A stretch of 64,000 nucleotides of DNA from Dactylosporangium sp040689395 (GCF_040689395.1 NZ_JBFAZX010000001.1:310001-374000), one strand, 5' to 3'. Shown: positions 7,786 to 18,428, counted from the stretch's first letter. The notes: a model not told the origin generated them from the letters alone. Numbers and translations: made by a program.

Positions 7786-8847
7786 ATGGGCGGTCTGCCG
7801 AGCCTGGCCGTGGTCGGTGCGACCGGCGCCGTCGGCTCCGTGATGTGTGAGCTGCTCTCGTCCCGCAAGAACGTGTGGGGCGAGATCCGGCTCGTCGCCT
7901 CCAAGCGCTCGGCGGGCCGCAAACTCACCGTGCGCGGGGAGGAGACGCTCGTCCACGAGCTCACCCCCGAGGTCTTTGACGGCATCGACGTGGCCATGTT
8001 CGACGTGCCCGACGAGGTCTCCGTGGAGTGGGCGCCGATCGCCGTCTCGCACGGCGCGATCGCCGTGGACAACTCGGGTGCCTTCCGCATGGACCCCGAC
8101 GTGCCCCTCGTCGTGCCGGAGATCAACCCGGAGCAGGTGCGCAACCGCCCCAAGGGCATCATCGCCAACGCCAACTGCACCACCCTCACGATGATCGTGG
8201 CGCTGGCGCCGCTGCACCGTGAGTATGGCCTGAAGGAGCTCGTCCTGGCCTCCTACCAGGCGGTCTCCGGCGCCGGCAAGGACGGCGTCGACACGCTGCT
8301 CGACCAGCTCAGCCGGGTCAGCGGCGACCGCACGCTGGGCTCGCGCTCCGGCAACGTGCGCCAGGCCGTCGGCGACGACCTCGGCCCGTTCCCGGCGCCG
8401 CTGGCGCTCAACGTGGTGCCGTGGGCCGGCTCCCTGCGCGACGCCGGATGGTCCTCGGAGGAGCTCAAGCTCCGCAACGAGTCGCGCAAGATCCTCGGCC
8501 TGCCCGACCTCAAGGTCTCCGCCACCTGCGTGCGGGTCCCCGTGGTCACCGGTCACTCCGTCGCCGTGCACGCGGTCTTCGGCGCCGAGGTCGATGCCGA
8601 AGGCGCCCGCGAGGTCCTGCGGCACGCGCCGGGCGTGATCCTGGTCGACGACCCAGCGGCGGGCGAGTTCCCGATGCCGATCGACGCCGTGGGCACCGAC
8701 CCGTCGTGGGTCGGCCGCATCAGGCGCGCGGTCGACGACCCTCGGGCACTGGACTTCTTCGTGACCGGCGACAACCTGCGCAAGGGGGCGGCGTTGAACA
8801 CCGCCCAGATCGCCGAACTGCTGTCCAGGGAGCTGCGCGCGGCCTAG
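7786..8847 (+). CDS. asd: Aspartate-semialdehyde dehydrogenase
   Basis: 353 aa. It reduces aspartyl phosphate to aspartate semialdehyde with NADPH, the step after LysC. The N-terminal Rossmann motif VVGATGAVGS is complete. The catalytic cysteine lies in NANCTTLTMI, and the conserved SYQAVSGAG segment and the His-containing VTGHSVAVH segment follow in order. The ATG start at 7786 gives the normal short N-terminus and follows the lysC stop by 11 bp, with GGAAGG just upstream inside the end of lysC. It is therefore co-transcribed with lysC. There are no abnormal features. Confidence 0.97.
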   Translation: MGGLPSLAVVGATGAVGSVMCELLSSRKNVWGEIRLVASKRSAGRKLTVRGEETLVHELTPEVFDGIDVAMFDVPDEVSVEWAPIAVSHGAIAVDNSGAFRMDPDVPLVVPEINPEQVRNRPKGIIANANCTTLTMIVALAPLHREYGLKELVLASYQAVSGAGKDGVDTLLDQLSRVSGDRTLGSRSGNVRQAVGDDLGPFPAPLALNVVPWAGSLRDAGWSSEELKLRNESRKILGLPDLKVSATCVRVPVVTGHSVAVHAVFGAEVDAEGAREVLRHAPGVILVDDPAAGEFPMPIDAVGTDPSWVGRIRRAVDDPRALDFFVTGDNLRKGAALNTAQIAELLSRELRAA

Positions 8848-8961
8848 CCGCCTTGCTTCGTGCGGCCCGCGCTGAGCGAAGTCCCCTGCTGCCATCCAGG
8901 ATGGCCCTCCACACGGCTTCACGCGCCGTGGCATGCCGCTGGACTGTGAAGCCCATCTCGA

Positions 8962-8995
8962 TTGACAGTAACCAGCAAGTGGGAGTTACTGTCAA
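8962..8995 (+). promoter_or_regulatory. Palindromic operator with leaderless promoter for the MFS-tetR pair
   Basis: A perfect inverted repeat, TTGACAGTAAC (8962-8972) and GTTACTGTCAA (8985-8995), separated by 12 nt. The left arm contains a consensus -35 (TTGACA, 8962-8967). TACTGT (8987-8992) is a plausible -10 six bases before the ATG at 8999. A repressor bound here would cover the whole promoter. The natural candidate is the TetR protein encoded downstream. Confidence 0.8.
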
Positions 8996-8998
8996 AAT

Positions 8999-10513
8999 AT
9001 GTCTGCTGTCACTTTCAGCCCGCGCCGGTGGTGGGCGCTGATCGCGATCGTGCTCAGCGTGCTCACGGTCGGATTCGACACCACGATTCTCAACGTCGCG
9101 CTGCCCACGCTCGCGACCGCGCTCAACGCCGGGAACGACGACCTGCAGTGGATCGTCAACGCGTACGTGCTGGTGTTCGCCGGGCTGCTCCTGCCGATGG
9201 GCGCGCTCGGCGACCGCTACGGCCGCAAGCGCCTGCTCATGACCGGCCTCCTGCTGTTCGCCGGCGCTTCGCTGATCGCCGTGTTCGCGAGCGGCGCCGG
9301 CCAGGTCATCGCCGCCCGCGCGCTCATGGGCGTTGGCGGCGCGATCCTCACCCCGATCACGATGGCCGTGCTGCCCGTGATGTTCGAGCCGCACGAGCGC
9401 GGAAAGGCGATCTCCCTGGTCACCATGGGCATGGGCATCGGGCTGCCGCTCGGGCCGATCATCGGCGGGTATCTGTTGGAGCACTTCTGGTGGGGCTCGA
9501 TCTTCGTGATCAACGTCCCGGTCGCATTGGTCGCGCTCGTGGCCGTCGCGCTGCTCGTGCCGGAGTCGAGGTCCTCCACGCCGAAGCGCGTCGACCTGAT
9601 CGGCGCCGGGCTGTCCACGCTGGGCCTGGTTTCCCTGGTGTACGGCGTGATCGAGGCACCCGCCCGCGGCTGGACTGACGCCCGCGTGCTCGTCGGCCTC
9701 GCCCTCGGCGCGGCCCTGCTCGCGATCTTCGCGCTCGTCGAGCGGCGCGCCGAGTCCCCGATGATCGACCTCCGGCTCTTCCGGAAGGCGCGCTTCGCCT
9801 GGGGTACCGCCGCGGGAACCCTGGCGTCCTTCGCGCTCTTCGGCGTGCTGTTCATCCTGCCGCAGTACCTGCAGGCGGTCCGCGGCAACGACGCGCTCGG
9901 CGTCGGCCTGCGGCTGCTCCCGCTGATCGGCGGCCTCTTCGTCGGCGCGCCACTCGGCGAGCGCATCGCGCACCTGACGGCGACCCGGGTGCCGGTGGCG
10001 GCCGGGCTGCTGATCGGCGCGGTCGGCCTGGGCCTGGGCGCCCGCACCGGCGTCGAGTCCGGCTATGGCTTCGTGGCCACCTGGCTGGCGGTCGGCGGCT
10101 TCGGCATCGGCCTGGCGCTGACCCCGGCGATGGACGCGGTGCTCGGCTCGCTGCCGCGTGACGAGGCCGGCTCGGGCACCGCGATCACGATGACCCTGCG
10201 CCAGGTCGGCGGCGCCCTGGGGGTGGCGCTGCTGGGCAGCCTGACCGCCGCTGTGTACCGCGACCGCCTGGACGCCGCCCCCGAGACCGCGAAGCAGTCG
10301 ATCTCGGCCGCGGTCGCGATCGCCGCGCGCACCGGCGACCAGGCGCTCGCGCTGTCGGCGCGCTCGGCGTTCCTAACCGCGATGAGCGCGGTACTGCTGG
10401 CCTGCGCGGCCATCGCCGTGGTGGGTGCGGTGCTGGTGGCGCTGTTCCTGCCGAGTGCACGACCCGCCGCCGGTGCGGAAGAATCGGTGGATGAGCTCAC
10501 CAGGGTTGCGTGA
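8999..10513 (+). CDS. MFS multidrug efflux transporter, DHA2 (EmrB/QacA-like) family
   Basis: 504 aa with about 14 hydrophobic segments. Motif C-like and motif A regions typical of drug/proton antiporters are present: DTTILNVALPTL in the first segment and GALGDRYGRKRLL in the first cytoplasmic loop. It is expected to export a toxic compound from the membrane or cytosol using the proton gradient; the substrate is unknown. There is no Shine-Dalgarno at usual spacing and the ATG lies 6 nt after a -10 element, so the mRNA is probably leaderless. The adjoining TetR gene overlaps its 3' end by 23 bp and the promoter carries a perfect palindrome, indicating substrate-induced expression of a two-gene operon. 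Confidence 0.93.
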   Translation: MSAVTFSPRRWWALIAIVLSVLTVGFDTTILNVALPTLATALNAGNDDLQWIVNAYVLVFAGLLLPMGALGDRYGRKRLLMTGLLLFAGASLIAVFASGAGQVIAARALMGVGGAILTPITMAVLPVMFEPHERGKAISLVTMGMGIGLPLGPIIGGYLLEHFWWGSIFVINVPVALVALVAVALLVPESRSSTPKRVDLIGAGLSTLGLVSLVYGVIEAPARGWTDARVLVGLALGAALLAIFALVERRAESPMIDLRLFRKARFAWGTAAGTLASFALFGVLFILPQYLQAVRGNDALGVGLRLLPLIGGLFVGAPLGERIAHLTATRVPVAAGLLIGAVGLGLGARTGVESGYGFVATWLAVGGFGIGLALTPAMDAVLGSLPRDEAGSGTAITMTLRQVGGALGVALLGSLTAAVYRDRLDAAPETAKQSISAAVAIAARTGDQALALSARSAFLTAMSAVLLACAAIAVVGAVLVALFLPSARPAAGAEESVDELTRVA

Positions 10514-11075
10514 ACGAAAGAAGCAGAAGACCCGCTGGGCGATTCAGGAGCACGCCGTGCGCCTGTTCGTCCAGCAGGGCTACGACGCGACCACGGTGGA
10601 GCAGATCGCGGAGGCCGCCGAGATCTCGCCGAGCACGTTCTTCCGATACTTCAAGACCAAGGAAGACGTGATCATCCAGGACCGCTACGACGAGCTCATG
10701 GCGGAGGCGATCCGCACCGCGCCGCCGGACCTGCCCCCGCTCGAGGTGATGCGCCGCTGCTTCATCGACGGGTTCGCCTCGATCGGCCCGGAGGAGGTCG
10801 AGCAGGTCATGCAGCGCGCGAGGCTGCAGTTCGCCGTGCCGGCCCTGCGGATGCGGGCTCTGGACAGCATGCAGGAATCGATCCGCTACCTGGCGGCCCC
10901 GCTGGCCGAGCGCCTGGGCCGCCCGAAGGACGACTTCCGCTGTCAGGCGTTCGTAGGTGCCTGCGTGGGCGCAATGATCAACGCCCTGATCGCCTGGGTT
11001 CAGGACGGCCAGAACACGGACGACGTGCTGGCCATGATCGACCAGGCGCTGTCGGTGATCGCCGAGGGCCCATGA
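10491..11075 (+). CDS. TetR family transcriptional repressor
   Basis: 194 aa. The N-terminal helix-turn-helix is clear: TRWAIQEHAVRLFVQQGYDATTVEQIAEAAEISPSTFFRYFKTKE in consecutive segments, matching the TetR_N pattern including the FFRYF recognition-helix end. The C-terminal half is the ligand-binding, dimerising domain and is diverged, as usual. ATG 10491 is chosen because it gives a short basic lead (MSSPGLRERKKQK) before the HTH. The gene overlaps the MFS gene by 23 bp, so the two are translationally linked. It probably represses the operon from the palindrome at 8962-8995 and itself binds the exported compound. Confidence 0.92.
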   Translation: MSSPGLRERKKQKTRWAIQEHAVRLFVQQGYDATTVEQIAEAAEISPSTFFRYFKTKEDVIIQDRYDELMAEAIRTAPPDLPPLEVMRRCFIDGFASIGPEEVEQVMQRARLQFAVPALRMRALDSMQESIRYLAAPLAERLGRPKDDFRCQAFVGACVGAMINALIAWVQDGQNTDDVLAMIDQALSVIAEGP

Positions 11076-11084
11076 ATCCTTCCG

Positions 11085-12725
11085 TCAGGCCAACACGTCG
11101 TCAGCATCGGTGATCGTGTAGGCATACCCCTGCTCAGCGAGGAACCGCTGCCGATGCGCCGCATACTCCGTGTCGATCGTGTCCCGGGCGACCACCGTGT
11201 AGAAGTGCGCCTGCCGGCCGTCCGCCTTCGGCCGCAGCACCCGCCCCAGCCGCTGCGCCTCCTCCTGCCGTGACCCGAACGTCCCGGACACCTGGATCGC
11301 CACGGCGGCCTCGGGCAGGTCGATCGAGAAGTTGCCGACCTTGGAGATCACCAGCGTCTTGAGCTCCCCGTTTCGGAACGCGTCGAACAGCCGCTCCCGT
11401 TCCCTGTTCGTGGTCGCACCCTGCACGATCGGCGCATCGAGGAACTCCCCGAGCTGGTGCAGCTGGTCGATATAGCCCCCGATGACCAGGATCTGGTCGT
11501 CCTTGTGCCGGTCGATCAGCGCCCGCACGACCGGCAGCTTGGTCCGCGCGGTGGCGGCCACCCGGTAGCGCTCCTCCGGCTCCGCGACGGCATACGCCAT
11601 CCGCTCGGCGTCGGTGAGGGTCACCCGCACCTCGACGCACTCGGCCGGCGCGATCCAGCCCTGTGCCTCGATGTCCTTCCATGGGGCGTCATACCGCTTC
11701 GGGCCGATGAGCGAGAACACGTCGCCCTCGCGGCCGTCCTCGCGCACGAGCGTCGCTGTCAGCCCGAGCCGGCGGCGGGCCTGCAGGTCGGCGGTGAACC
11801 GGAAGATCGGGGCCGGCAGCAGGTGGACCTCGTCGTAGACGACCAGGCCCCAGTCGCGGGCGTTGAACAGGTCCAGGTGCGCGAACGTGCCGCCGCGGCG
11901 GGTCGTCAGCACCTGGTAGGTGGCGATCGTGACCGGCCGGATCTCCTTGCGCTCCCCGGAATACTCGCCGATCTCCGCGTCTGTGAGGCTGGTGCGCGCC
12001 ATCAGCTCGCGCTTCCACTGCCGCCCGGCGACCGTGTTGGTGACCAGGATCAGCGTCGTCGCCTTTGCCTCAGCCATTGCCGCCGCGCCGACCAGCGTCT
12101 TGCCGGCGCCGCAGGGGAGCACGACCACGCCCGATCCGCCGGCCCAGAACGACTCGACCGCCTCGCGCTGATAGGAGCGCAGAACCCAGCCGTCCTCCGC
12201 CAGGCTGATCGGGTGCGCCTCGCCGTCGACGTAGCCGGCGAGGTCTTCCGCCGGCCAGCCCAGCTTCAACAGCGCCTGCTTGAGCCGGCCCCGCTCGGAG
12301 GAGTGCACGATGACCGTGTCGGCGTCGAGCTGAGAGCCGAGCATCCCGGCGAGCTTCTTGCTCTTCGACACCTCGATCAGCACCGCCCGGTCGGAGGCGT
12401 GCAGGACCAGGCCGTGGACCGGGTCGTTGAGCAGCCGAAGCCGCCCATACCGATCCATGGTCTCGGCGATGTCGACGAGCAACGCGTGGGGGACCGGGTA
12501 GCGCGAGAAGCGCAGCAGCGAGTCGACCACGCCCTCGGCGTCGTGCCCCGCGGCGCGCGCGTTCCACAGCCCGAGCGGGGTCAGCCGGTAGGTGTGCACA
12601 TGCTCGGGCGAGCGCTCGAGCTCGGCGAACGGCGCGATGGCCATGCGGCAGGCCTGGGCGTCGGGGTGGTCGACTTCGAGCAGGAGGGTCTTGTCGGACT
12701 GGACGATCAGCGGACCTTCAGGCAC
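11085..12725 (-). CDS. XPB/Rad25-type DNA repair helicase
   Basis: 546 aa, the size of bacterial XPB. An N-terminal damage-recognition-type domain (about 1-170) precedes the SF2 helicase core: Walker A PCGAGKT with Lys at about residue 209, DEVH in VYDEVHLLPAP, GLTATLVREDG, and motif VI QEEAQRLGRVLRPK near the C-terminus. It acts as a 3'-5' helicase in DNA repair. GTG 12725 gives the normal N-terminus (VPEGPLIVQSDKT); an upstream extension to 12884 lacks conservation signals. A CATTAT/TTGCAT promoter-like pair is at 12762-12789. It is followed upstream on the same strand by its usual partner, the helicase-associated protein. The downstream TetR gene is convergent. Confidence 0.95.
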   Translation of the reverse strand: MPEGPLIVQSDKTLLLEVDHPDAQACRMAIAPFAELERSPEHVHTYRLTPLGLWNARAAGHDAEGVVDSLLRFSRYPVPHALLVDIAETMDRYGRLRLLNDPVHGLVLHASDRAVLIEVSKSKKLAGMLGSQLDADTVIVHSSERGRLKQALLKLGWPAEDLAGYVDGEAHPISLAEDGWVLRSYQREAVESFWAGGSGVVVLPCGAGKTLVGAAAMAEAKATTLILVTNTVAGRQWKRELMARTSLTDAEIGEYSGERKEIRPVTIATYQVLTTRRGGTFAHLDLFNARDWGLVVYDEVHLLPAPIFRFTADLQARRRLGLTATLVREDGREGDVFSLIGPKRYDAPWKDIEAQGWIAPAECVEVRVTLTDAERMAYAVAEPEERYRVAATARTKLPVVRALIDRHKDDQILVIGGYIDQLHQLGEFLDAPIVQGATTNRERERLFDAFRNGELKTLVISKVGNFSIDLPEAAVAIQVSGTFGSRQEEAQRLGRVLRPKADGRQAHFYTVVARDTIDTEYAAHRQRFLAEQGYAYTITDADDVLA

Positions 12726-13058
12726 CGGACCAGTGTCGCATGCGGGTATGACACTTCCCGGATAATGAGAAGGATGCACGCCGATGCAACCACGGTAGGG
12801 CCGCGCGCGTTTGAGCATTGACGGTCTGGCGGCCGTCGCCGCGGAGCCGGGCGTGCGCGTTCGGCGATCGTCAGTAGCCGGCACGCCCGCGGGCGCGCCG
12901 GGAACGGACGGTCGAATCAGTTCGGGGGCGGGCGCGTCGTCCGATCCGGGCTCCGCGCTGGGCCGGGGATCTCCCCTGATCCGCGGTCCGGCACAGCCCG
13001 CTCACCGACGTGATCGCAGAGACCGCCGCAAGCCTCGGCCCGCGCCCACGACTGACCC
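12726..13058. other. 333-bp region between the helicase pair
   Basis: No credible gene. It contains a minus-strand promoter candidate for the XPB gene (12762-12789); the remainder (12790-13058) is GC-rich with no recognisable motif. The long stretch of open frame here on either strand is typical of high-GC noise. Confidence 0.45.
12762..12789 (-). promoter_or_regulatory. Promoter candidate for XPB helicase
   Basis: On the minus strand TTGCAT (12784-12789) and CATTAT (12762-12767) are separated by 16 nt. This is the most AT-rich spot in the gap and would start transcription about 30 nt before the GTG at 12725. Moderate match only. Confidence 0.35.
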
Positions 13059-15428
13059 TCAGGCGTCGGCCTCCGCGATGGCCCCCGTGATTCGGTGCAG
13101 CGCGAACGTGTGCAGCATCTCTGTGCGCTCGTCCTCGGCGCGCAGGTAGCCCGAGCCCATCGAGACCGGTCTGACCAGCCGCGACGCCGTGGCCCCGTGC
13201 GCGTCGACGTAGCCGACCCAGACCCGCGTCTTGTCCCGCAGCGCCTGCTGCAGCACCTCGAGGGCCTCGGTGTGCGACGCGCTCGACGCCTCGTTGGAGC
13301 GCACGGTCACCGGCGCTCGCCGGGCGACCCGGGCCGCGGCGTCGCCCCGGCGGATCTGCTCGACCACCCCGGCCAGCCGCGGCGCCGACAGCCGCACGCT
13401 CGTGGCCGGGTCCTCCACCCCGCGGGCTGCCCACGTCGGCCGCGGCGCCCCCCGCCGGACCTTCGGCCTGGTCAGTACCGCGGCGCCGGTGGCATCCTCC
13501 TGTACGGGCGGATAGCCCGCCTCGCGCAGCGCCTCCAGCAGGCGGGCTGGGGTGTGGCGGCAGGCCAGCACCGTGGGCGCCAGGCGGCGCAGGCCCAGCG
13601 CCTGCAGGCGCCGGTCGGCGAGCACCTCGGCGATGACCGACTCGTCGTCGCCGCGCACGTAGGAGTTGGCCGAGCCGATCCGAATGCCGCCGTGTCGGCG
13701 CGCGACGTCGTCGATGAGATACGTCAGCGTCTGCGGCATCGGAGTGCGGGACCGCCGCGCGAGCAGCGCATGCAGGTCGGCGGCCGAGTAGCCGGCGTCC
13801 AGGCTGCGGCGCACCGTGTCCGTGGTGATCCGGTAGACGCTGGCCGACTCCTGCCGGCCCAGCAGCTCAAGCTCGCCGGCGAGGGTCGGCTCCGGCGGGC
13901 CCGGGACGATCACGGAGAGGTCGGCCTGCAGTAGCACGTGGTCGACCGGCGAGGGCAGCAGCGTGTCGAGCAGCGCCGCCGAGCCGGCCATCGCGTATCC
14001 CTCCGGCGCCGCGATCCCGAGCGGATCGTCCGGGTCGAGGCCGTCGGACAGCAGCTCCTCCAGCAGCAGCCGGCCGTAGCTGGTCAGCCCGTTGAAGCCG
14101 GTCAGGCCCAGGAACGCGGCCTCGGCCAGGCTCGCCTCGATGGCAGCCGAGGCACCCCGGCTGATGCGCCGCGGCGCGCGCCACGCCAGCGTCTCCACCA
14201 CGGCGGACGGCGCCGCGCTCCGGCCCGGCGCCAGGCCGGCGAGCACCTGCAGCGCGGCCCGGCGCTGCGCCGGCGCGCCCGGCCGGGCCAGCTCGGGTGC
14301 GAGGGCGTTGATCGGCCGGTCGCGATCGTCGCGCTGCCCCACCAGCGCCGGGGCGCGAGTCATGGTCAGCCAGGAGACCGCGAGCCGGTGCCAGCGGGCC
14401 GCGATGCCACCCGCCCGCCAGGCGTCATACGCCACCGTGGGCAGGAACACGCTCTCGATCCGCTTGTTGTCGATGATCTCCTCGCCGACGAGGCCGGCCG
14501 CGGTGACGACCTCCGCCAGCAGCGCCGCCTGCGGCTCGTCCACGCCGACGGACTTCGCGTAGCGACGCAGCTCCCGGACGCCGAGGCCGCCGGAGCGCAG
14601 TACGGACGGCGGCTCCTGACCGATGGTCTCGATCAGCGCCTCGGCGTTGCGCACCAGCTCCAGGACCTGCCCCGCCCCCGCGCGGTCGAGCTGGGCGGGA
14701 TCGCGCTGCGGGGTGTCCATCGGGGGCGGGTCGGGGTGCAGGTGGCCCAGCGGCCCCGCGTCGCGGCGCAGCACGAGCGACACCTCGACCGGCAGCTCCA
14801 CGGCGTCACGCCCGACCGGGACCAGCAGGTGGCGATCGAGGAGCCAGCGGATCGGCGAGTCGGAGCCGGGCTGCAGGCTGGCGGCGGCGACCGTGCCGAC
14901 CGGTGGCCCGGCGGCGAGCCGGTCGAGCACCGCCCGGGCGCCCGGCGGGGCGGCCAGCAGCGTGCGGCGCAGCCCGGCGGCGTCAGCGGCCAGCGCGCCC
15001 GCCATTGGGTCGAGCTCCTCGGCGGGGCGGCCGAGCCCGGCCGGATACGGCGAGCAGACCTCCTCCACGGCGCCGACGATGCGCAGGGCCGGGTCCGGCC
15101 CGAACACCACGGCGTAGGCGCGCAGCTGGTCGACCGCCGCGCGCACCCGTGCCGCCTCCACCCCGGACTGCGCGGTCAGCGCCAGCACCGCCTCGGTCGA
15201 GGAGGTGTGCCCCACCCGCGTGTACCGCAGGGCGTCGAGGATCTCCAGCGTGAACTGGTCGAGCGCGTCCAGCGCCCGGGCGACGGCCACCCGGGACTGC
15301 GCCCGGTGCGCCAGCGCCGAGAAGTCGGACGGCGGCGGTATGACCAGGTCAGGGCGTAACCGGATGAGCGCCAGCAGCTCCTCGTCGGGCAGGGCGCGTA
15401 AATGGTCGGCCAGCGAAGTCGTCGTCAT
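13059..15428 (-). CDS. Helicase-associated (XPB/Ssl2 N-terminal-like) protein
   Basis: 789 aa. The protein begins with a conserved actinobacterial segment (LADHLRALPDEELLALIRLRPDLV) and carries a helicase_C_3-type region in its second half (LLQADLSVIVPGPPEPTLAGEL, then SVYRITTDTVRRSLDAGYSAADL). It ends with a WYL-like beta segment (KTRVWVGYVDAHGATASRLV). This family is normally next to XPB in actinobacteria, as here, and has no Walker A motif of its own. It presumably assists the helicase; its exact role is not established. ATG 15428 has a GAGG sequence upstream. The gap to the XPB gene is 333 bp, so the two probably have separate promoters. Confidence 0.85.
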   Translation of the reverse strand: MTTTSLADHLRALPDEELLALIRLRPDLVIPPPSDFSALAHRAQSRVAVARALDALDQFTLEILDALRYTRVGHTSSTEAVLALTAQSGVEAARVRAAVDQLRAYAVVFGPDPALRIVGAVEEVCSPYPAGLGRPAEELDPMAGALAADAAGLRRTLLAAPPGARAVLDRLAAGPPVGTVAAASLQPGSDSPIRWLLDRHLLVPVGRDAVELPVEVSLVLRRDAGPLGHLHPDPPPMDTPQRDPAQLDRAGAGQVLELVRNAEALIETIGQEPPSVLRSGGLGVRELRRYAKSVGVDEPQAALLAEVVTAAGLVGEEIIDNKRIESVFLPTVAYDAWRAGGIAARWHRLAVSWLTMTRAPALVGQRDDRDRPINALAPELARPGAPAQRRAALQVLAGLAPGRSAAPSAVVETLAWRAPRRISRGASAAIEASLAEAAFLGLTGFNGLTSYGRLLLEELLSDGLDPDDPLGIAAPEGYAMAGSAALLDTLLPSPVDHVLLQADLSVIVPGPPEPTLAGELELLGRQESASVYRITTDTVRRSLDAGYSAADLHALLARRSRTPMPQTLTYLIDDVARRHGGIRIGSANSYVRGDDESVIAEVLADRRLQALGLRRLAPTVLACRHTPARLLEALREAGYPPVQEDATGAAVLTRPKVRRGAPRPTWAARGVEDPATSVRLSAPRLAGVVEQIRRGDAAARVARRAPVTVRSNEASSASHTEALEVLQQALRDKTRVWVGYVDAHGATASRLVRPVSMGSGYLRAEDERTEMLHTFALHRITGAIAEADA

Positions 15429-15463
15429 CTCGCCTCATACGCTAACCGCATTGTCTGACAAAA

Positions 15464-15490
15464 GAGGGCGGGCCCGCCGGGCCCGCCCTC
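15464..15490 (-). terminator. Intrinsic terminator of the chitinase gene
   Basis: A perfect 12-bp hairpin, GAGGGCGGGCCC/GGGCCCGCCCTC with a 3-nt loop, lies 17 bp after the chitinase stop. Read on the minus strand it is followed by CTTTTGTC, a short T tract. Confidence 0.85.
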
Positions 15491-15507
15491 GATGTGCTTA
15501 CAGCGTG

Positions 15508-17157
<1,650 letters not shown>

Positions 17158-17177
17158 CGCGTCTCCTGGATGATCCC

Positions 17178-17194
17178 TTAGGAAACTTTCCTAA
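17178..17194 (-). promoter_or_regulatory. Operator palindrome upstream of the chitinase
   Basis: TTAGGAAACTTTCCTAA, a 17-bp perfect palindrome around one central base, 21 bp before the start codon. The GAAAnTTTC core is the same as in operators described for actinomycete xylanase genes; which regulator binds here is unknown. Confidence 0.7.
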
Positions 17195-17205
17195 AAGTAT
17201 CCGTG

Positions 17206-17235
17206 ACGGTAGTGGTCGAGGTCTCACTTCGTCAA
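17206..17235 (-). promoter_or_regulatory. Promoter candidate for the chitinase
   Basis: Minus strand: TTGACG (17230-17235), 18 nt, TACCGT (17206-17211). Transcription would begin near 17199, placing the palindrome at 17178-17194 just downstream of the start site as a roadblock-type operator. Confidence 0.45.
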
Positions 17236-17292
17236 TAGGTGATCAGCGCATCTCTCGATGGCGTACCCACTGTGACCTGGGCATCCTTAAAG

Positions 17293-17931
17293 GTGTCTCA
17301 ACAACCGGTTGTCATTGGCTTTGATCTTGACATGACGCTCCTCGACACCAGGCGGGGAATCGCCGCGACCTGGCGGGCGCTTACGGAGCGTACCGGCGTC
17401 CACGTCGACGCCGACCTCGCGGCCAGTCGCCTGGGCCCGCCGCTGCGCCAGGAGATGTCCGAATGGTTCCCCTCCGAGCGGATCGAGGAGGCGGTCGGCA
17501 TCTACCGCTCGCTCTATCCCGACCACGCGATCGCGCCCTCGAACGCTCTGCCAGGAGCGGAACAAGCTCTGGATGCGGTACGCCGGGTGCCCGCGCGAAT
17601 CGCCGTCATCACCTCGAAGCTCGGGCGACTCGCCGAGCTGCATCTCGCCCATCTGGGCATTTCGGTCGACAAGGTGTACGGCGACGTATTCCACGCCGGA
17701 AAGGCCCAGGTCCTGCAGGACATTGGCGCTGCCCTCTACGTCGGCGATCACGTGGCCGACATGCAGGCCGCGGCCCTGGCCGGCATCCCGGCCTTCGGCG
17801 TCACCTCGGGCCCGTGCTCCGCGGAGGACCTCCGTGCCGCGGGCGCGACCGTCGTTTTCGAGGACCTGCGCCCGTTTCCGGCGTTTCTCAATGGCGTGAT
17901 CTCGGTTGGCCGGGCCGTTTCCGGTGACTAG
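17293..17931 (+). CDS. HAD family hydrolase (phosphatase)
   Basis: 212 aa from GTG 17293. Motif I is VIGFDLDMTLLDT (nucleophile Asp and the general acid Asp two residues on), motif II is the Thr/Ser of VITSK, and motif IV is the acidic pair in LYVGDHVADMQAA. The cap insertion between motifs I and II is typical of subclass I, phosphoglycolate phosphatase-like enzymes. It removes phosphate from a small metabolite in the cytosol; the substrate cannot be inferred. The start is uncertain: GTG 17239 lies in the same frame with 18 more residues, but neither has a good ribosome binding site. Divergent from the chitinase, with which it shares about 130 bp of upstream sequence. Confidence 0.85.
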   Translation: MSQQPVVIGFDLDMTLLDTRRGIAATWRALTERTGVHVDADLAASRLGPPLRQEMSEWFPSERIEEAVGIYRSLYPDHAIAPSNALPGAEQALDAVRRVPARIAVITSKLGRLAELHLAHLGISVDKVYGDVFHAGKAQVLQDIGAALYVGDHVADMQAAALAGIPAFGVTSGPCSAEDLRAAGATVVFEDLRPFPAFLNGVISVGRAVSGD

Positions 17932-18000
17932 CCTTGGTGTGCAATCCCGGCGTGCCATTTACGGCCCCGGGACGGGTCCGACACTGGGGAGCAGGGCAGC

Positions 18001-18399
18001 GTGCCGACGGGTCGAGTGAAGTGGTACGACCAGGAGAAGGGTTTCGGGTTCCTCACCAGCGATGACGGGGGCGACGTCTTCGTGCACAAGGCGGCCCTGC
18101 CGTCCGGCGTGGGTGAGCTGAAGACCGGTCAGCGGGTCGAGTTCGGGGTGGTCGAGAGCCGCAAGGGCAGCCAGGCGCTGCAGGTGAAGCTGCTCGACGC
18201 GCCGCCGTCGGTGACCGAGGCCCGGGCGGTGGCGAGCCGGCGCGCGCCGGAGGAACTGCACGGCCTGATCGAGGACATGATCAAGGTGCTGGAGGCGAAG
18301 ATCCAGCCCGACCTGCAACGCGGCCGCTTCCCGGACCGCAAGACGTCCCGCACGGTCGCCGAGGCCGTGCACCTGGTGGCCCGGGAGCTCGAGGTCTGA
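18001..18399 (+). CDS. Cold-shock domain protein with C-terminal extension
   Basis: 132 aa, about twice the length of a normal cold-shock protein. Residues 1-66 are a full cold-shock domain with RNP1 KGFGFL and RNP2 DVFVHK, binding single-stranded nucleic acid. The extra 65 residues are helical and charged (PEELHGLIEDMIKVLEAKI) and end VAEAVHLVARELEV; I do not recognise a domain in it. Similar two-part proteins are common in actinobacteria. GTG 18001 is preceded by GGGGAGCAGGG at suitable spacing. A strong bidirectional terminator follows (18429-18458). Confidence 0.92.
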   Translation: MPTGRVKWYDQEKGFGFLTSDDGGDVFVHKAALPSGVGELKTGQRVEFGVVESRKGSQALQVKLLDAPPSVTEARAVASRRAPEELHGLIEDMIKVLEAKIQPDLQRGRFPDRKTSRTVAEAVHLVARELEV

Positions 18400-18428
18400 C
18401 CTCGGCCCTGGTCGCCGCTCGCCTCATG

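Noticed and set aside
11457..12821. 454-codon open frame antisense to the XPB helicase
   Set aside because: Shadow of the helicase; no ribosome binding site or conserved motif.
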